Source: Hydrogenovibrio marinus (GTDB lineage: Bacteria > Pseudomonadota > Gammaproteobacteria > Thiomicrospirales > Thiomicrospiraceae). Taken from it: 64,000 nt of DNA. The DNA lies in the NCBI RefSeq assembly GCF_013340845.1, contig NZ_AP020335.1, forward strand, positions 1,674,001 through 1,738,000. Direction: 5' to 3'. The notes beneath the pieces are model-generated. The model saw nothing but the letters and a program-made list of their open reading frames with translations, did no database searches and was not told the origin of the DNA. Positions 45,887 through 55,207 of this stretch are shown here, piece by piece; the stretch's first letter is position 1; every line of letters starts with the position of its first letter. A program made the translations under genes and the position numbers.

Positions 45887-45925
45887 CCCCAACCTGGTAT
45901 TTATTAAAAATCTACCAGGTTGGGG
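45887..45925. repeat. inverted pair of the dispersed motif (copies 8a/8b) forming a long hairpin
   Basis: CCCCAACCTGGTA and TACCAGGTTGGGG form a perfect 13-bp stem around 13 bases rich in A and T. The right half with its loop reads AAAAATCTACCAGGTTGGGG. Placed between mltG and tmk. Confidence 0.8.
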
Positions 45926-45930
45926 GTTAC

Positions 45931-46959
45931 TTATTTAGAACCAGTCGACTTAGCGACTTCTTTTTCTTTTATCAAATATTCTCTCACGGCACGGTTGTGT
46001 TCCGCCAAAGTATTTGAAAAACGATGCTGTCCATCTCCGTTCGCCACAAAATACAGTGCCTTCGTTTGTGCAGGATGGAAAACTGCTCGAATGGCATCTG
46101 CACTCGCCAGCGCGATTGGCGTAGGCGGCAATCCATTAATGCGATAAGTATTATAAGGGGTTTTCGTTAACAAATCCTTCTTGCGGATGTCACCATCGTA
46201 ACGCGCTCCCATCCCATAAATAATGGTTGGATCTGACTGCAAACGCATACGTTTTTTCAAACGATTGATAAACACCGCTGCAATCTTCGGTCTTTCCGGT
46301 GCAAAGCCTGTTTCCTTTTCAACAATCGATGCCAGAATCAATGCTTGATAAGGCGTTTTAAAAGGCAAACCAGCAGAACGTTGCTGCCATTCTTTATCCA
46401 GAATGGTCTGCAAATCTTCGTGCGCACGTTTTAAAACCGACAAATCCGTGTCACCAGCGACATAAAAGTAGGTTTCCGGCAAGATCATACCTTCTAATGA
46501 AGCTTTAACGCCTAATGCTGCTTGCAAGGTTGCCATCGTTAAATCAGTATGTTGCATTTTCGGCATGCTCGACAATTTTTCAATGGATTGCGCAAAGGTT
46601 TCTCCGGCGATAAACGTCATGGGGTAAGCGACATTCTTACCTTTTGTCAGCTCATCAACCAGTTGTCGAACAGTCCAACTTGGATGAATTTCGAACTCTC
46701 CGGTTTGAATCTTATGAGCATTGCCTGTCAGTCTGAAATACCAGCGCAACCATGATGGATGACGAACCAATCGTTCACTGTACAGAAGTTGCGCAACAGC
46801 CTTACTGGATGCTCCCTTAGGAATATCAATAACCTTTGCTTGGGACAGTGAAGAGATTGGCGAGGTCAAAAATTGCTTTAGCGCCCAACCCTCGACAGAT
46901 AGCCAAATCACCAAAAAACAGATCGCAATGACTTTAAGTAAAAAAACGCTTTTCTTCAT
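45931..46959 (-). CDS. mltG: endolytic transglycosylase MltG
   Basis: Inner-membrane lytic transglycosylase that cleaves nascent peptidoglycan and limits glycan length. It has 342 residues. There is one N-terminal membrane segment (VFLLKVIAICFLVIWLSVEGW), a LysM-like region (LRWYFRLTGNAHKIQTGEFEIHPSWTVRQLVDEL), then the catalytic YceG domain with the glutamate in LASIVEKETGFAPERPKIAAVF and the DPTIIYG segment. It lies between pabC (3 bases) and tmk, the usual fab-pab-mltG-tmk-holB layout. Confidence 0.96.
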   Translation of the reverse strand: MKKSVFLLKVIAICFLVIWLSVEGWALKQFLTSPISSLSQAKVIDIPKGASSKAVAQLLYSERLVRHPSWLRWYFRLTGNAHKIQTGEFEIHPSWTVRQLVDELTKGKNVAYPMTFIAGETFAQSIEKLSSMPKMQHTDLTMATLQAALGVKASLEGMILPETYFYVAGDTDLSVLKRAHEDLQTILDKEWQQRSAGLPFKTPYQALILASIVEKETGFAPERPKIAAVFINRLKKRMRLQSDPTIIYGMGARYDGDIRKKDLLTKTPYNTYRINGLPPTPIALASADAIRAVFHPAQTKALYFVANGDGQHRFSNTLAEHNRAVREYLIKEKEVAKSTGSK

Positions 46960-46962
46960 AAT

Positions 46963-47904
46963 CTATAAATCGTTTGCCAAGTCCAAATAGCTCGTTTGAT
47001 TGTCGTTTATCCAACTTAACCAATGATAGGCGAGTTTGGCTGTTTTTTCAGTAGAGAATTGAAGCAATTTCTCGCCATTCTGCCACGCTGTTACCGGCAT
47101 CACACCGCGTAGTGCATTGCAGAAAAAAATCTCATCTGCCTGTGCCACTTCAAGCAAGTCAAACCGACCAACTTCAACTTCGTAACCTAAACGCTCTGCC
47201 AACTCCAAAACCACAGGCAACGTTGTACCACTCACCCCACTTTGCGATAAGTCTGGCGTAAATACAATGTCGCCTTTGAGCCAAAGTAAATTGGATTGTG
47301 TTCCTGAGACACAATTGCCGGTCGTATCACACATAATCGCTTCGTCAAATGATGTGCCGATCAGAGCCTGACGCGCCAGCACATTCTCCAAACGGTTCAA
47401 ATGCTTTAAGCCCGCCAACAACGACTGTTGCGCAAAACAAACATCGCTGGTCGTTACACATTGAGGAAAAATCTGCCAGGTTGGGGGGGAAGCCTCTTTT
47501 TCAAAATACGATAAAGCCACACCACCAGCCTGAGGAAACGGCATGGATTGAAATAACCAATTAGCCTGTTGCTCCTCATTCGGCGGTGGCTGATAACCCT
47601 TGCCGCCAAAACCTCGTGTTACCAAAATTTTAACCGCAATCTTCTCAGCCGATTCGCCCTCAAGGCTTTGCACGAAACGGGAAAAATCCTCAACCAAACT
47701 TTCAAGCCTAAAGTTGTGAAACTTTAACCGTTCTGCACTGTGCTTAATACGCTGTAAGTGTGCTGGCCAATTAACGACCCTTCCCTGCTGCAACAACAAA
47801 GTAGTGAAAAAGCCATCGCCATATTGCAAACCTCTATCTAACATTTCTTGCTCGAAGCAAAGTTGATTGTCCTGAAGTGGAGCGCCCTTGTGCCAAATAG
47901 TCAT
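46963..47904 (-). CDS. pabC: aminodeoxychorismate lyase PabC
   Basis: PLP enzyme making 4-aminobenzoate and pyruvate from aminodeoxychorismate, for folate. It has 313 residues, somewhat longer than E. coli PabC. It is a class IV aminotransferase: DRGLQYGDGFFTTLLL, the PLP lysine in LLAGLKHLNRLENVLARQ, and VSGTQSNLLW. The start overlaps the pabB stop by 4 bases. One dispersed-motif copy (47467-47487) encodes PPTWQIF in a segment before the PLP lysine. Confidence 0.93.
   Translation of the reverse strand: MTIWHKGAPLQDNQLCFEQEMLDRGLQYGDGFFTTLLLQQGRVVNWPAHLQRIKHSAERLKFHNFRLESLVEDFSRFVQSLEGESAEKIAVKILVTRGFGGKGYQPPPNEEQQANWLFQSMPFPQAGGVALSYFEKEASPPTWQIFPQCVTTSDVCFAQQSLLAGLKHLNRLENVLARQALIGTSFDEAIMCDTTGNCVSGTQSNLLWLKGDIVFTPDLSQSGVSGTTLPVVLELAERLGYEVEVGRFDLLEVAQADEIFFCNALRGVMPVTAWQNGEKLLQFSTEKTAKLAYHWLSWINDNQTSYLDLANDL
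47467..47487 (+). repeat. dispersed motif, copy 9 (inside pabC)
   Basis: AAAAATCTGCCAGGTTGGGG with extra G on the plus strand. On the minus strand it encodes PPTWQIF, the same peptide and frame as the folC copy (PPTWQF). Confidence 0.7.
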
Positions 47905-49340
47905 AGGCTTGCTCCAGCTTCCAATGCACGAATCAATCCTTTCGCTTTATGCCGTGATTCCATCAGCTCCCGCTCGGCAATCGAGTCTGCCACAATCCCC
48001 GCTCCAGCGCGAAATTGTATGTTGGAGCCTTGCTTTAGCATGGTACGTATCAAAATATTGAAGTCCAAGCTTCCATCTCGGTTGATATAGCCCAAAGAAC
48101 CGGTATAGGCCAAACGAGGCATTTGCTCAAGCTCACCGATGATTTCCATACAACGAACTTTTGGACAGCCCGTAATCGTCCCCCCTGGGAAGGTGGCGTG
48201 AATCACCTCCAAAGGAGAAATACCCGACTTCAAATGACCTCGCACATTGGAAACGATATGATGCACATGTTCATAAGTTTCTATCACCATCAACTCATTG
48301 ACTTCTACGGTGCCTGGCTGACAAATTCTACCCAGGTCATTTCGTTCCAAGTCAATCAGCATAATGTGCTCAGCGATTTCTTTGGGGTGCTCACGTAGCT
48401 CTTCAATCAAAGCACGGTCCTGCTCCACATCATCACTGCGTTTTCGGGTGCCGGCAATCGGGCGCGTCTCAACCCAAGGCGCTCGATAACGGACAAGGCG
48501 CTCAGGCGACGAACTAATTACTTGCCAATCACCAAAATCAACCAATGCCGCAAAAGGCGCCGGATTGTTCTTTCTTAGTGAAGCGTAAACCGCAACAGCA
48601 TCGTCGTTGGAAAGCTCAACATCCCATTGTCGAGATAAATTGACCTGAAAGATATCACCCGACAGAATGTATTCTTTAATATCTGCAATGCCGTCCAGAT
48701 ACTTATTTTCAGGTTCTTCAGACTGAGAAACTATGTGGAATGACGTGAGTGATAGCTCTTTAGCTTTGCATTGCTCAAAAGCTTCTTTCATAGCCGTAAA
48801 GTGCTGTTCAAACCCCGCTTCAGTAACCATATAAAGTGCTTTGTCAGCCTTGTCGAAAACAAAAGCGGACGGCACTCTAACAACAGTCGCCAATGGCAAA
48901 CTTGAGGTCTGCTGAACAGGTAGTTTCAAAGTAGGTTCAACAACTTGTGCGTAGTCGTAACTAAAGTAGGCAAACCAGCCACCCGTAAAAGGTAAAAAGT
49001 GGTTCGTCAAACTCACAGATTGCGATGCAAAATCACGCTCAAAGCTCTGTACAAATTGCTCTGCTTCGTGCTCACTGTTTAAGTGTGTGGTTTTTTGTGG
49101 AAATGCAAAAAGAATATCGAATCGTGCGGAATCATTTGAAGCATCAACGTTTGATGCAATGCCTTGCACATGCTGCGATTGTGCGACGCTTTCAAGTAAA
49201 AATGGGAACGCAATCGGATCAAGCTGATGAAGTTTTAATAAATCAAACTCTCCAACGAACAGCTTTTCTACAAGAGTGTTGCTGTCCGTTGTCGTGTTTG
49301 ATGCCGACTCATTTGCCGACCCGACCGCCATCAAAGCCAA
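47901..49340 (-). CDS. pabB: aminodeoxychorismate synthase component I PabB
   Basis: Chorismate-binding enzyme that aminates chorismate using ammonia from a glutaminase partner. It has 479 residues. The C-terminal half shows the family motifs FQVNLSRQWDVEL, ETRPIAGTRKRSDD, IMLIDLERNDLGRI, FPGGTITGCPKVRCMEII and AYTGSLGYI. The motif reads PIAGT where E. coli PabB has PIKGT with its catalytic lysine; alanine here is the anthranilate-synthase-like form. Neighbouring pabC and the fab cluster support PabB, and no trpG/D is adjacent. TrpE remains an alternative. Confidence 0.82.
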   Translation of the reverse strand: MALMAVGSANESASNTTTDSNTLVEKLFVGEFDLLKLHQLDPIAFPFLLESVAQSQHVQGIASNVDASNDSARFDILFAFPQKTTHLNSEHEAEQFVQSFERDFASQSVSLTNHFLPFTGGWFAYFSYDYAQVVEPTLKLPVQQTSSLPLATVVRVPSAFVFDKADKALYMVTEAGFEQHFTAMKEAFEQCKAKELSLTSFHIVSQSEEPENKYLDGIADIKEYILSGDIFQVNLSRQWDVELSNDDAVAVYASLRKNNPAPFAALVDFGDWQVISSSPERLVRYRAPWVETRPIAGTRKRSDDVEQDRALIEELREHPKEIAEHIMLIDLERNDLGRICQPGTVEVNELMVIETYEHVHHIVSNVRGHLKSGISPLEVIHATFPGGTITGCPKVRCMEIIGELEQMPRLAYTGSLGYINRDGSLDFNILIRTMLKQGSNIQFRAGAGIVADSIAERELMESRHKAKGLIRALEAGASL

Positions 49341-49342
49341 TC

Positions 49343-50575
49343 CTAGATTTTGGCAAAGACCAGCGTTGCGTTGGTTCCACCAAAACCTAGAGAATTTGAA
49401 ACCGCATAGTTAAGCTTGGATTGTCTAGCTTCCCCAGCAACAAAGTCCAAATCACAACCTTCATCAGGGTTCTCTAAGTTCATGGTAGGAGGCAAGACTT
49501 GTTCTTCGATTGCCTTAGCAACAAAAACAGCTTCCATCGCACCTGCCGCCCCTAGCGCATGACCAGTCACAGATTTAGTCGAGCTCATTGCCAGGTTATA
49601 AGCGTGTTGCCCAAATACAGACTTAACCGCTCCAACTTCACAAACGTCACCCGCTGGTGTGGATGTACCATGCGCATTGATGTAATCCACTTGCTCAGGG
49701 TTTAGCTTAGCGTTGTTGATAGCGTTTTGAATGGCGCGCGCACCGCCTGCTCCACCTTCTGCCGGTTTTGTCATGTGATAGGCGTCACCACTCATACCGA
49801 AACCAATGACTTCACAGTAGATTTTTGCACCACGAGCTTTGGCATGCTCATACTCTTCAAGCACCACAACACCAGCACCATCGCTCAGTACAAAGCCATC
49901 ACGGTCTTTATCCCAAGGACGACTCGCCGTTTTAGGATCATCGTTTCGAGTTGAAAGCGCTTTAGCCGCTGCAAATCCTGCAAGCCCTAAAGGGGTTGCA
50001 GCATGCTCGGCACCACCTGCTAGCATAACGTCTGCATCCCCCATTTGAATCATACGGAAAGAATCGCCAATAGAATGCGTTCCTGTAGCACACGCAGTCG
50101 CGATAGCCATATTTGGTCCTTTCAAACCGTGCATGATCGAAAAGTTACCGGAAACCATGTTTACGATTGCGCTAGGTACAAAGAATGGAGATACACGACG
50201 CGGACCAGAAGCAGACAGGGTCTCATGTTGTTTTTCAATAGACCCGATACCACCAATACCAGAACCGATAGAAACACCAATTCTATGAGCATTTTCTTCG
50301 GTAACTTCTAAACCAGAGTCTTTTAGTGCTTCTGTTCCGGCTACCATGCCGTAATGGATAAAAGGATCCATTTTTTTAGCATCTTTGGCTGAAATAACCT
50401 GCGTGACATCAAAGTCTTTTACTTCACCACCGAACGTAACCGCAAACCCTTCAGTATTGAATGATTTTAGATAGTCAATTCCGCTTTTTCCTGCTAGAAC
50501 AGCAGCCCATGAATCCGCAGTATTATTTCCCATTGGTGTTACACAACCAACACCTGTAATCACGACTCTGCGCAT
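49343..50575 (-). CDS. fabF: beta-ketoacyl-ACP synthase II FabF
   Basis: Condensing enzyme for chain elongation in fatty-acid synthesis. It has 410 residues. The catalytic cysteine is in [17 protein letters not shown]; the two histidines are in [12 protein letters not shown] and [17 protein letters not shown]-terminal [15 protein letters not shown] completes the fold. It starts 87 bases after acpP, beyond a terminator-like hairpin, and is followed by pabB after 2 bases. Confidence 0.98.
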   Translation of the reverse strand: MRRVVITGVGCVTPMGNNTADSWAAVLAGKSGIDYLKSFNTEGFAVTFGGEVKDFDVTQVISAKDAKKMDPFIHYGMVAGTEALKDSGLEVTEENAHRIGVSIGSGIGGIGSIEKQHETLSASGPRRVSPFFVPSAIVNMVSGNFSIMHGLKGPNMAIATACATGTHSIGDSFRMIQMGDADVMLAGGAEHAATPLGLAGFAAAKALSTRNDDPKTASRPWDKDRDGFVLSDGAGVVVLEEYEHAKARGAKIYCEVIGFGMSGDAYHMTKPAEGGAGGARAIQNAINNAKLNPEQVDYINAHGTSTPAGDVCEVGAVKSVFGQHAYNLAMSSTKSVTGHALGAAGAMEAVFVAKAIEEQVLPPTMNLENPDEGCDLDFVAGEARQSKLNYAVSNSLGFGGTNATLVFAKI

Positions 50576-50617
50576 CTAATGTATTATCCTTATGTTCAAA
50601 TTAGCTTCATAAAAACA

Positions 50618-50646
50618 AAAAAAGCCGTAAAAACGGCCTTTTTTGA
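50618..50646 (-). terminator. terminator-like hairpin between acpP and fabF
   Basis: GCCGT-TTTT-ACGGC on the minus strand with flanking A and T runs (seven T downstream). The short stem may attenuate rather than stop transcription, which would let acpP be expressed above fabF. Confidence 0.7.
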
Positions 50647-50662
50647 ATAGAAAAGCTATTAC

Positions 50663-50899
50663 TTAGTCTAGGTTAGCTTCGATGTAAGCTGTAGCTTGTG
50701 CCAAAGTAGCAATTTTCTCTGCTTCTTCGTCAGGAATTTCGCAATCAAACTCTTCTTCAAGAGCCATTACTAACTCAACTGTGTCTAGAGAGTCTGCGCC
50801 CAAATCATCGATGAAAGAAGCATCAGGAGTAACTTGATCTTCTTCAACACCTAGTTGTTCAACAACGATTTTCTTTACGCGCTCTTCAATACTGCTCAT
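50663..50899 (-). CDS. acpP: acyl carrier protein AcpP
   Basis: Carries growing acyl chains on 4'-phosphopantetheine. It has 78 residues, highly acidic. The attachment serine is in [24 protein letters not shown] typical fabG-acpP-fabF position, with a GGAGAA ribosome site. Confidence 0.99.
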   Translation of the reverse strand: MSSIEERVKKIVVEQLGVEEDQVTPDASFIDDLGADSLDTVELVMALEEEFDCEIPDEEAEKIATLAQATAYIEANLD

Positions 50900-51019
50900 G
50901 GAATATTCTCCGGTTTTTGTTTAAGTTAAATTAAATGCGGTCATTTTCGCCTTAACCCTCTCAATTTTCAAGCTTTTTATTGCATCTATTTTGAAAAAAC
51001 GAGAAAAATCAAAGGCTAA

Positions 51020-51760
51020 TTAAATCATGTACATACCGCCATTCACATTTAATGTTTGGCCGGTAATATAACTTCCACCTTCAGACGCTAGGAAAGTTAC
51101 TGATTTAGCGATATCTTCTGGTGAGCCTAAACGTTTCAAAGGAATTTGTTGAGTTAAAGATTCACGTTGCTCTTCTGACAAAGCTCGAGTCATATCTGTA
51201 TCGATAAACCCTGGCGCAATCGTATTAACTGTAATATTTTTAGAACCAACTTCTCGTGCGAGAGATTTGCTGAAGCCGATAATCCCAGCTTTCGCAGCTG
51301 CATAGTTGGTTTGTCCTGCATTCCCCATCACACCGACAACAGAGGCGATGTTGATGATAGCACCACCTTTTGCCTTCATCATGCCACGAAGACACGCTTT
51401 AGACATACGATAAACTGAGTTCAGGTTTGTTTGGATAATATCATCCCACTCTTCATCTTTCATGCGCATCAACAAGTTGTCTCTTGTGATCCCCGCATTA
51501 TTCACCAAAATGGTTGGGACACCGAACTTCTCGGCTACTTCAGTCAAAACCGAATTAATCATTTCCGGTTGAGTAACGTTCAAACACATACCTGCACCCG
51601 CTGCACCCGCCTCTTTCAGATATTCCGAAATAGCGTTTGCACCAGATTCAGAAGTTGCTGTTCCGATAACAGTTGCACCATTTGCTGCTAAGTCCAATGC
51701 AATGGCTTTTCCAATCCCTCTGCTTGCACCCGTTACAAAAGCAATCTTTCCAGTTAACAT
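51020..51760 (-). CDS. fabG: 3-oxoacyl-ACP reductase FabG
   Basis: NADPH-dependent reduction of 3-ketoacyl-ACP. It has 246 residues. It is a short-chain dehydrogenase with TGASRGIGKAIAL, NNAGITRDNLLMRM, the catalytic serine in IINIASVVG and the YxxxK motif in NYAAAKAG. It ends with the FabG-type VNGGMYMI. A 120-base gap separates it from acpP. Confidence 0.98.
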   Translation of the reverse strand: MLTGKIAFVTGASRGIGKAIALDLAANGATVIGTATSESGANAISEYLKEAGAAGAGMCLNVTQPEMINSVLTEVAEKFGVPTILVNNAGITRDNLLMRMKDEEWDDIIQTNLNSVYRMSKACLRGMMKAKGGAIINIASVVGVMGNAGQTNYAAAKAGIIGFSKSLAREVGSKNITVNTIAPGFIDTDMTRALSEEQRESLTQQIPLKRLGSPEDIAKSVTFLASEGGSYITGQTLNVNGGMYMI

Positions 51761-51864
51761 ACCCTTTCCTCAGTTCAAATTTGATATCGCAATTTTAATG
51801 TATTGAAATTGAAATGAATCAAATTTTTTAATTTTATCTATTCTCTTAAAAATTAAACGTCTTG

Positions 51865-52788
51865 TTACAGCGCTTCCAATGCTTTGGCAACTGAATCCGC
51901 ATCGTAAACAGCCATGATTCCCATGCCCTTATCAATACGACGATTCAACCCCATCAAAACTTTGCCTGGCCCTAATTCGAATAGCTTTTCAACACCATTG
52001 GCTTTCATCACCTCCACAGTTTTAACCCACTGAACCGGACGATACAACTGCTCAACCAATGCTTGCTTAATAGCTGCAGCATCTGAAAAAGACTGGACAC
52101 TAGCATTGTGAATAACAGGAACCGATGGCGCGTTAAATTCCATTGCCGCCAAGGTTTCACTCAACGCATCTGCGGCGGGCTTCATCAAAGAACAATGAGA
52201 AGGCACACTAACCGCCAATGGAACAACACGCTTTGCCCCAGCTTCTTCAAAAAGAGGCAAAGCAGTATCAACAGCGGCCTTAGCACCTGCAATCACCACT
52301 TGACCTGGAGAATTAAAGTTAACTGCTTCAACCACTCCATCAACTTTGGCGCAGATATCAATAATCTGCTGGTCTTCCAAGCCCAATATAGCTGCCATCG
52401 CACCTTCACCGGCAGGCACTGCAGCCTGCATCAGGCGACCACGAGTTTCAACCAGCTTTACGCCCTGAGCAATATCTAACACTCCCGCGGCTACCAAAGC
52501 CGTATATTCACCCAAAGAGTGCCCCGCCATATAAGCCGGTGCAACGTTTTTGACTGCTTCTAATACACGATAAGTCGCAATCCCTGCCGTCAACATAGCT
52601 GGCTGAGTAACATCCGTCTGATTCAACTTTTCTTCCGGACCATCTTGCGTTACTTGCCACAAGTCATAACCAAGCGCATCTGACGCTTCCTCAAATGTTG
52701 ACTTAACAATTGGGTAGTGAGCAGCCATATCAGCCATCATTCCAATCGATTGGGATCCTTGTCCAGGAAACACAAATGCATATGACAT
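51865..52788 (-). CDS. fabD: malonyl-CoA:ACP transacylase FabD
   Basis: Transfers malonyl groups from CoA to ACP. It has 307 residues. VFPGQGSQSIGM at the N-terminus, nucleophilic serine in YMAGHSLGEYTALVAAG, and the catalytic histidine in VSVPSHCSLMKPAAD are all visible. Order fabH-fabD-fabG is conserved. Confidence 0.98.
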   Translation of the reverse strand: MSYAFVFPGQGSQSIGMMADMAAHYPIVKSTFEEASDALGYDLWQVTQDGPEEKLNQTDVTQPAMLTAGIATYRVLEAVKNVAPAYMAGHSLGEYTALVAAGVLDIAQGVKLVETRGRLMQAAVPAGEGAMAAILGLEDQQIIDICAKVDGVVEAVNFNSPGQVVIAGAKAAVDTALPLFEEAGAKRVVPLAVSVPSHCSLMKPAADALSETLAAMEFNAPSVPVIHNASVQSFSDAAAIKQALVEQLYRPVQWVKTVEVMKANGVEKLFELGPGKVLMGLNRRIDKGMGIMAVYDADSVAKALEAL

Positions 52789-52843
52789 AATGAATTGAAC
52801 CTTTAAACGTTAAATTAGTTTCGCGCGAATTATATTTGGGATA

Positions 52844-53821
52844 TTAATACTTGATTAGTGCAGAGCCCCAGGTAAACCCACCGCCAAACGCTTCTAACAA
52901 AAGTGTTTGCCCACGTTGAATCCTTCCATCTCTGACCGCTTCGTTTAATGCAAGCGGAATGGAAGCACCTGAGGTATTTGCATGTTTGTTGACTGTAATC
53001 ACCGTTTGGTCATCACTCAGATTTAGCTTTTTCGCTGTTGCTTTAATGATGCGTAGGTTCGCTTGATGCGGAACCAACCAATCCAAATCGGCTTTTGAAA
53101 TATTATTGGCTTCTAAAGTCTCTTTAGCAATGCTACTTAAAGTATTGACTGCAATCTTAAAGACTTCATTACCCTTCATATGCATCGTGCGCTCGGAAAT
53201 ATCGTCCGTAACAGGCTTCTTAGAAGGCCCAGATGGGACATGAAGCAACTCTTCATATTGACCGTCAGCATAAATATGAGTAGAAAGAATGCCTGGCTCA
53301 CTGGAGGCTTCAAGCACAACTGCACCAGCGCCATCTCCAAACAACACACAGGTATTACGGTCTTCCCAGTTAGTGATACGAGATAAGGTTTCAGCACCGA
53401 CTACCAATGCTTTTTTAGACATGCCGGTTTGCATGAACTGATCTGCAACGCTTAATGCATAAACGAACCCAGTACAAACTGCCTGGATATCAAATGCCGG
53501 CGCACCATGATTGTTTAAACGTTGCTGAAGTAGCGTTGCGGTGCTAGGAAAGATTTTATCTGGGGTTGTGGTTGCGACAATGATCAAGTCAAGATCAGAA
53601 GCTTGAACACCTGCCATTTCCAATGCCTGAATAGAAGCTTCATAGGCTAAATCGCAAGTTGTTTGACCATCGGCAGCAATGCGTCTTTGTTCAATTCCTG
53701 TGCGCTCTCTAATCCACTCATCACTGGTATCAACGATCTTCTCCAAATCTGCATTCGTCATTACTTTTTCAGGAAGGTAGCCCCCCGTTCCAATAATACG
53801 ACTATAGATTCTTTGACTCAT
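52844..53821 (-). CDS. fabH: beta-ketoacyl-ACP synthase III FabH
   Basis: Starts fatty-acid chains from acetyl-CoA and malonyl-ACP. It has 325 residues. The Cys-His-Asn triad is visible: cysteine in [14 protein letters not shown], histidine in [12 protein letters not shown] and asparagine in [13 protein letters not shown]. It lies 42 bases after plsX. Confidence 0.98.
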   Translation of the reverse strand: MSQRIYSRIIGTGGYLPEKVMTNADLEKIVDTSDEWIRERTGIEQRRIAADGQTTCDLAYEASIQALEMAGVQASDLDLIIVATTTPDKIFPSTATLLQQRLNNHGAPAFDIQAVCTGFVYALSVADQFMQTGMSKKALVVGAETLSRITNWEDRNTCVLFGDGAGAVVLEASSEPGILSTHIYADGQYEELLHVPSGPSKKPVTDDISERTMHMKGNEVFKIAVNTLSSIAKETLEANNISKADLDWLVPHQANLRIIKATAKKLNLSDDQTVITVNKHANTSGASIPLALNEAVRDGRIQRGQTLLLEAFGGGFTWGSALIKY

Positions 53822-53863
53822 TGATACCTGCTTTGGCTTTTTAGCCCGCTGAATTATTATAAT

Positions 53864-54919
53864 TTACGCCTGTTGCTCCGTATTGGCTTGAGAAGCTTTT
53901 TCCACAACCGACTGCGTATCCAGAAGTGCTTTCACTTCATGGGCAATCAAATCTGGAACATTCTTAATTACTTCAAGCCGAGCTTCAGCTATGGCATGAT
54001 AAAAAGAAAACGCATCCGCACCGCCATGACTTTTAATGACAATCTTGCGCAACCCCAAAAATGATGCCCCATTATAACGTCTTGGATCGACTTTTTCTTT
54101 AAAAGCTTTAAGTACAGGGTAAGAAATTAGAGCGACCAACTTAGTGAGCAGATTTTTATTGAATGCTTCTTTCAAGTAGAAGGAGATCATTTTGGCAACC
54201 CCTTCACTGGCTTTCAATGCAACATTCCCATCAAAACCATCACAGGAGACAATATCAACATCCCCCTTATAGATTTCATCACCTTCCACATAGCCGATAT
54301 AATTGATTTTACTATTCTTAAGGATTTCATTCGCATCTTTGATACGCTGATGGCCTTTAATCTCTTCCTCACCTATATTCAACAAACCAACTCGTGGGTT
54401 AGCGTTGTTATCGACCGCTTTTGCCAAAACAGAGCCCATAATGGCAAATTGCGCCAAACTCTCACCATCCGCACCAACGTTAGCCCCCAAGTCTAAAACA
54501 TGAACATGTCCCTTCATGGTAGGCATTGAGGTACAAATAGCAGGACGATCAATCCCCGGCAAAGTCTTTAGTACAAACTTAGAAACCGCCATCAAAGCAC
54601 CAGTATTTCCGGCACTTACACAAGCGTTTGCCTCGTCATCTTTGACAAGATTTAGAGCCAAACGCATTGACGATTGACGCTTATTTCTTAGTGCTTTAGA
54701 TGGCAACTCATCCATCTCAACAACTTGCTCAGCATGATGGACTTTGATACGACTTGCATCATATTGATGCTTGGCCAGTTCTTTTTCAATCAGCGCTTGC
54801 TGACCCACTAGCACAATAGAGATATCTGAAAATTTGGATAGGGCTTTTAAAGAAGCGGGTACGGTTACTGATACACCATGATCGCCACCCATCGCATCTA
54901 CTGCAATTGAAATACTCAA
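53864..54919 (-). CDS. plsX: phosphate acyltransferase PlsX
   Basis: Makes acyl-phosphate from acyl-ACP as substrate for PlsY in phospholipid synthesis. It has 351 residues. ISIAVDAMGGDHG at the N-terminus, ACVSAGNTGALMA and the VDIVSCDGFDGNVALKASEG segment are family signatures. It is downstream of rpmF in the classical rpmF-plsX-fabH unit, separated from rpmF by 93 bases with a hairpin. Confidence 0.98.
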   Translation of the reverse strand: MSISIAVDAMGGDHGVSVTVPASLKALSKFSDISIVLVGQQALIEKELAKHQYDASRIKVHHAEQVVEMDELPSKALRNKRQSSMRLALNLVKDDEANACVSAGNTGALMAVSKFVLKTLPGIDRPAICTSMPTMKGHVHVLDLGANVGADGESLAQFAIMGSVLAKAVDNNANPRVGLLNIGEEEIKGHQRIKDANEILKNSKINYIGYVEGDEIYKGDVDIVSCDGFDGNVALKASEGVAKMISFYLKEAFNKNLLTKLVALISYPVLKAFKEKVDPRRYNGASFLGLRKIVIKSHGGADAFSFYHAIAEARLEVIKNVPDLIAHEVKALLDTQSVVEKASQANTEQQA

Positions 54920-54972
54920 GATAGGTTCCTAAACACGTTAAGACAATTTAAAACAGGAAGAAATTGGAAAGG

Positions 54973-54995
54973 AGACCCTGCTGAAAGCAGGGTCT
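54973..54995 (-). terminator. hairpin between rpmF and plsX
   Basis: AGACCCTGCT and AGCAGGGTCT make a perfect 10-bp stem with a 3-base loop. On the minus strand it is followed by CCTTTCCAATTTC, not a strong U-run, so it may be an attenuator setting the ratio of L32 to PlsX. Confidence 0.55.
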
Positions 54996-55012
54996 TAAGA
55001 CGTTAAAGACAA

Positions 55013-55186
55013 TTATTTGTCTTGAATAACTTTTTTACCTTTGTAGTAACCATCAGCAGTCACATGGTGACGACGATGAATTTCACCTGTTGTTTGATCA
55101 ACAGTCAACGTTGGCGCGCTCAAAGAATCATGAGAACGACGCATTCCACGTCTTGAAGGGGTTTTACGATTTTGCTGAACAGCCAT
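55013..55186 (-). CDS. rpmF: 50S ribosomal protein L32
   Basis: 57 residues, beginning [20 protein letters not shown], the standard L32 N-terminus; it continues through [17 protein letters not shown] and ends [11 protein letters not shown]. It lacks the zinc cysteines of some L32 proteins, as in other Gammaproteobacteria. GGAGAAC sits directly before the start. It sits between yceD and plsX, as expected. Confidence 0.98.
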   Translation of the reverse strand: MAVQQNRKTPSRRGMRRSHDSLSAPTLTVDQTTGEIHRRHHVTADGYYKGKKVIQDK

Positions 55187-55207
55187 TATAGTTCTCCTAA
55201 AATCAAT

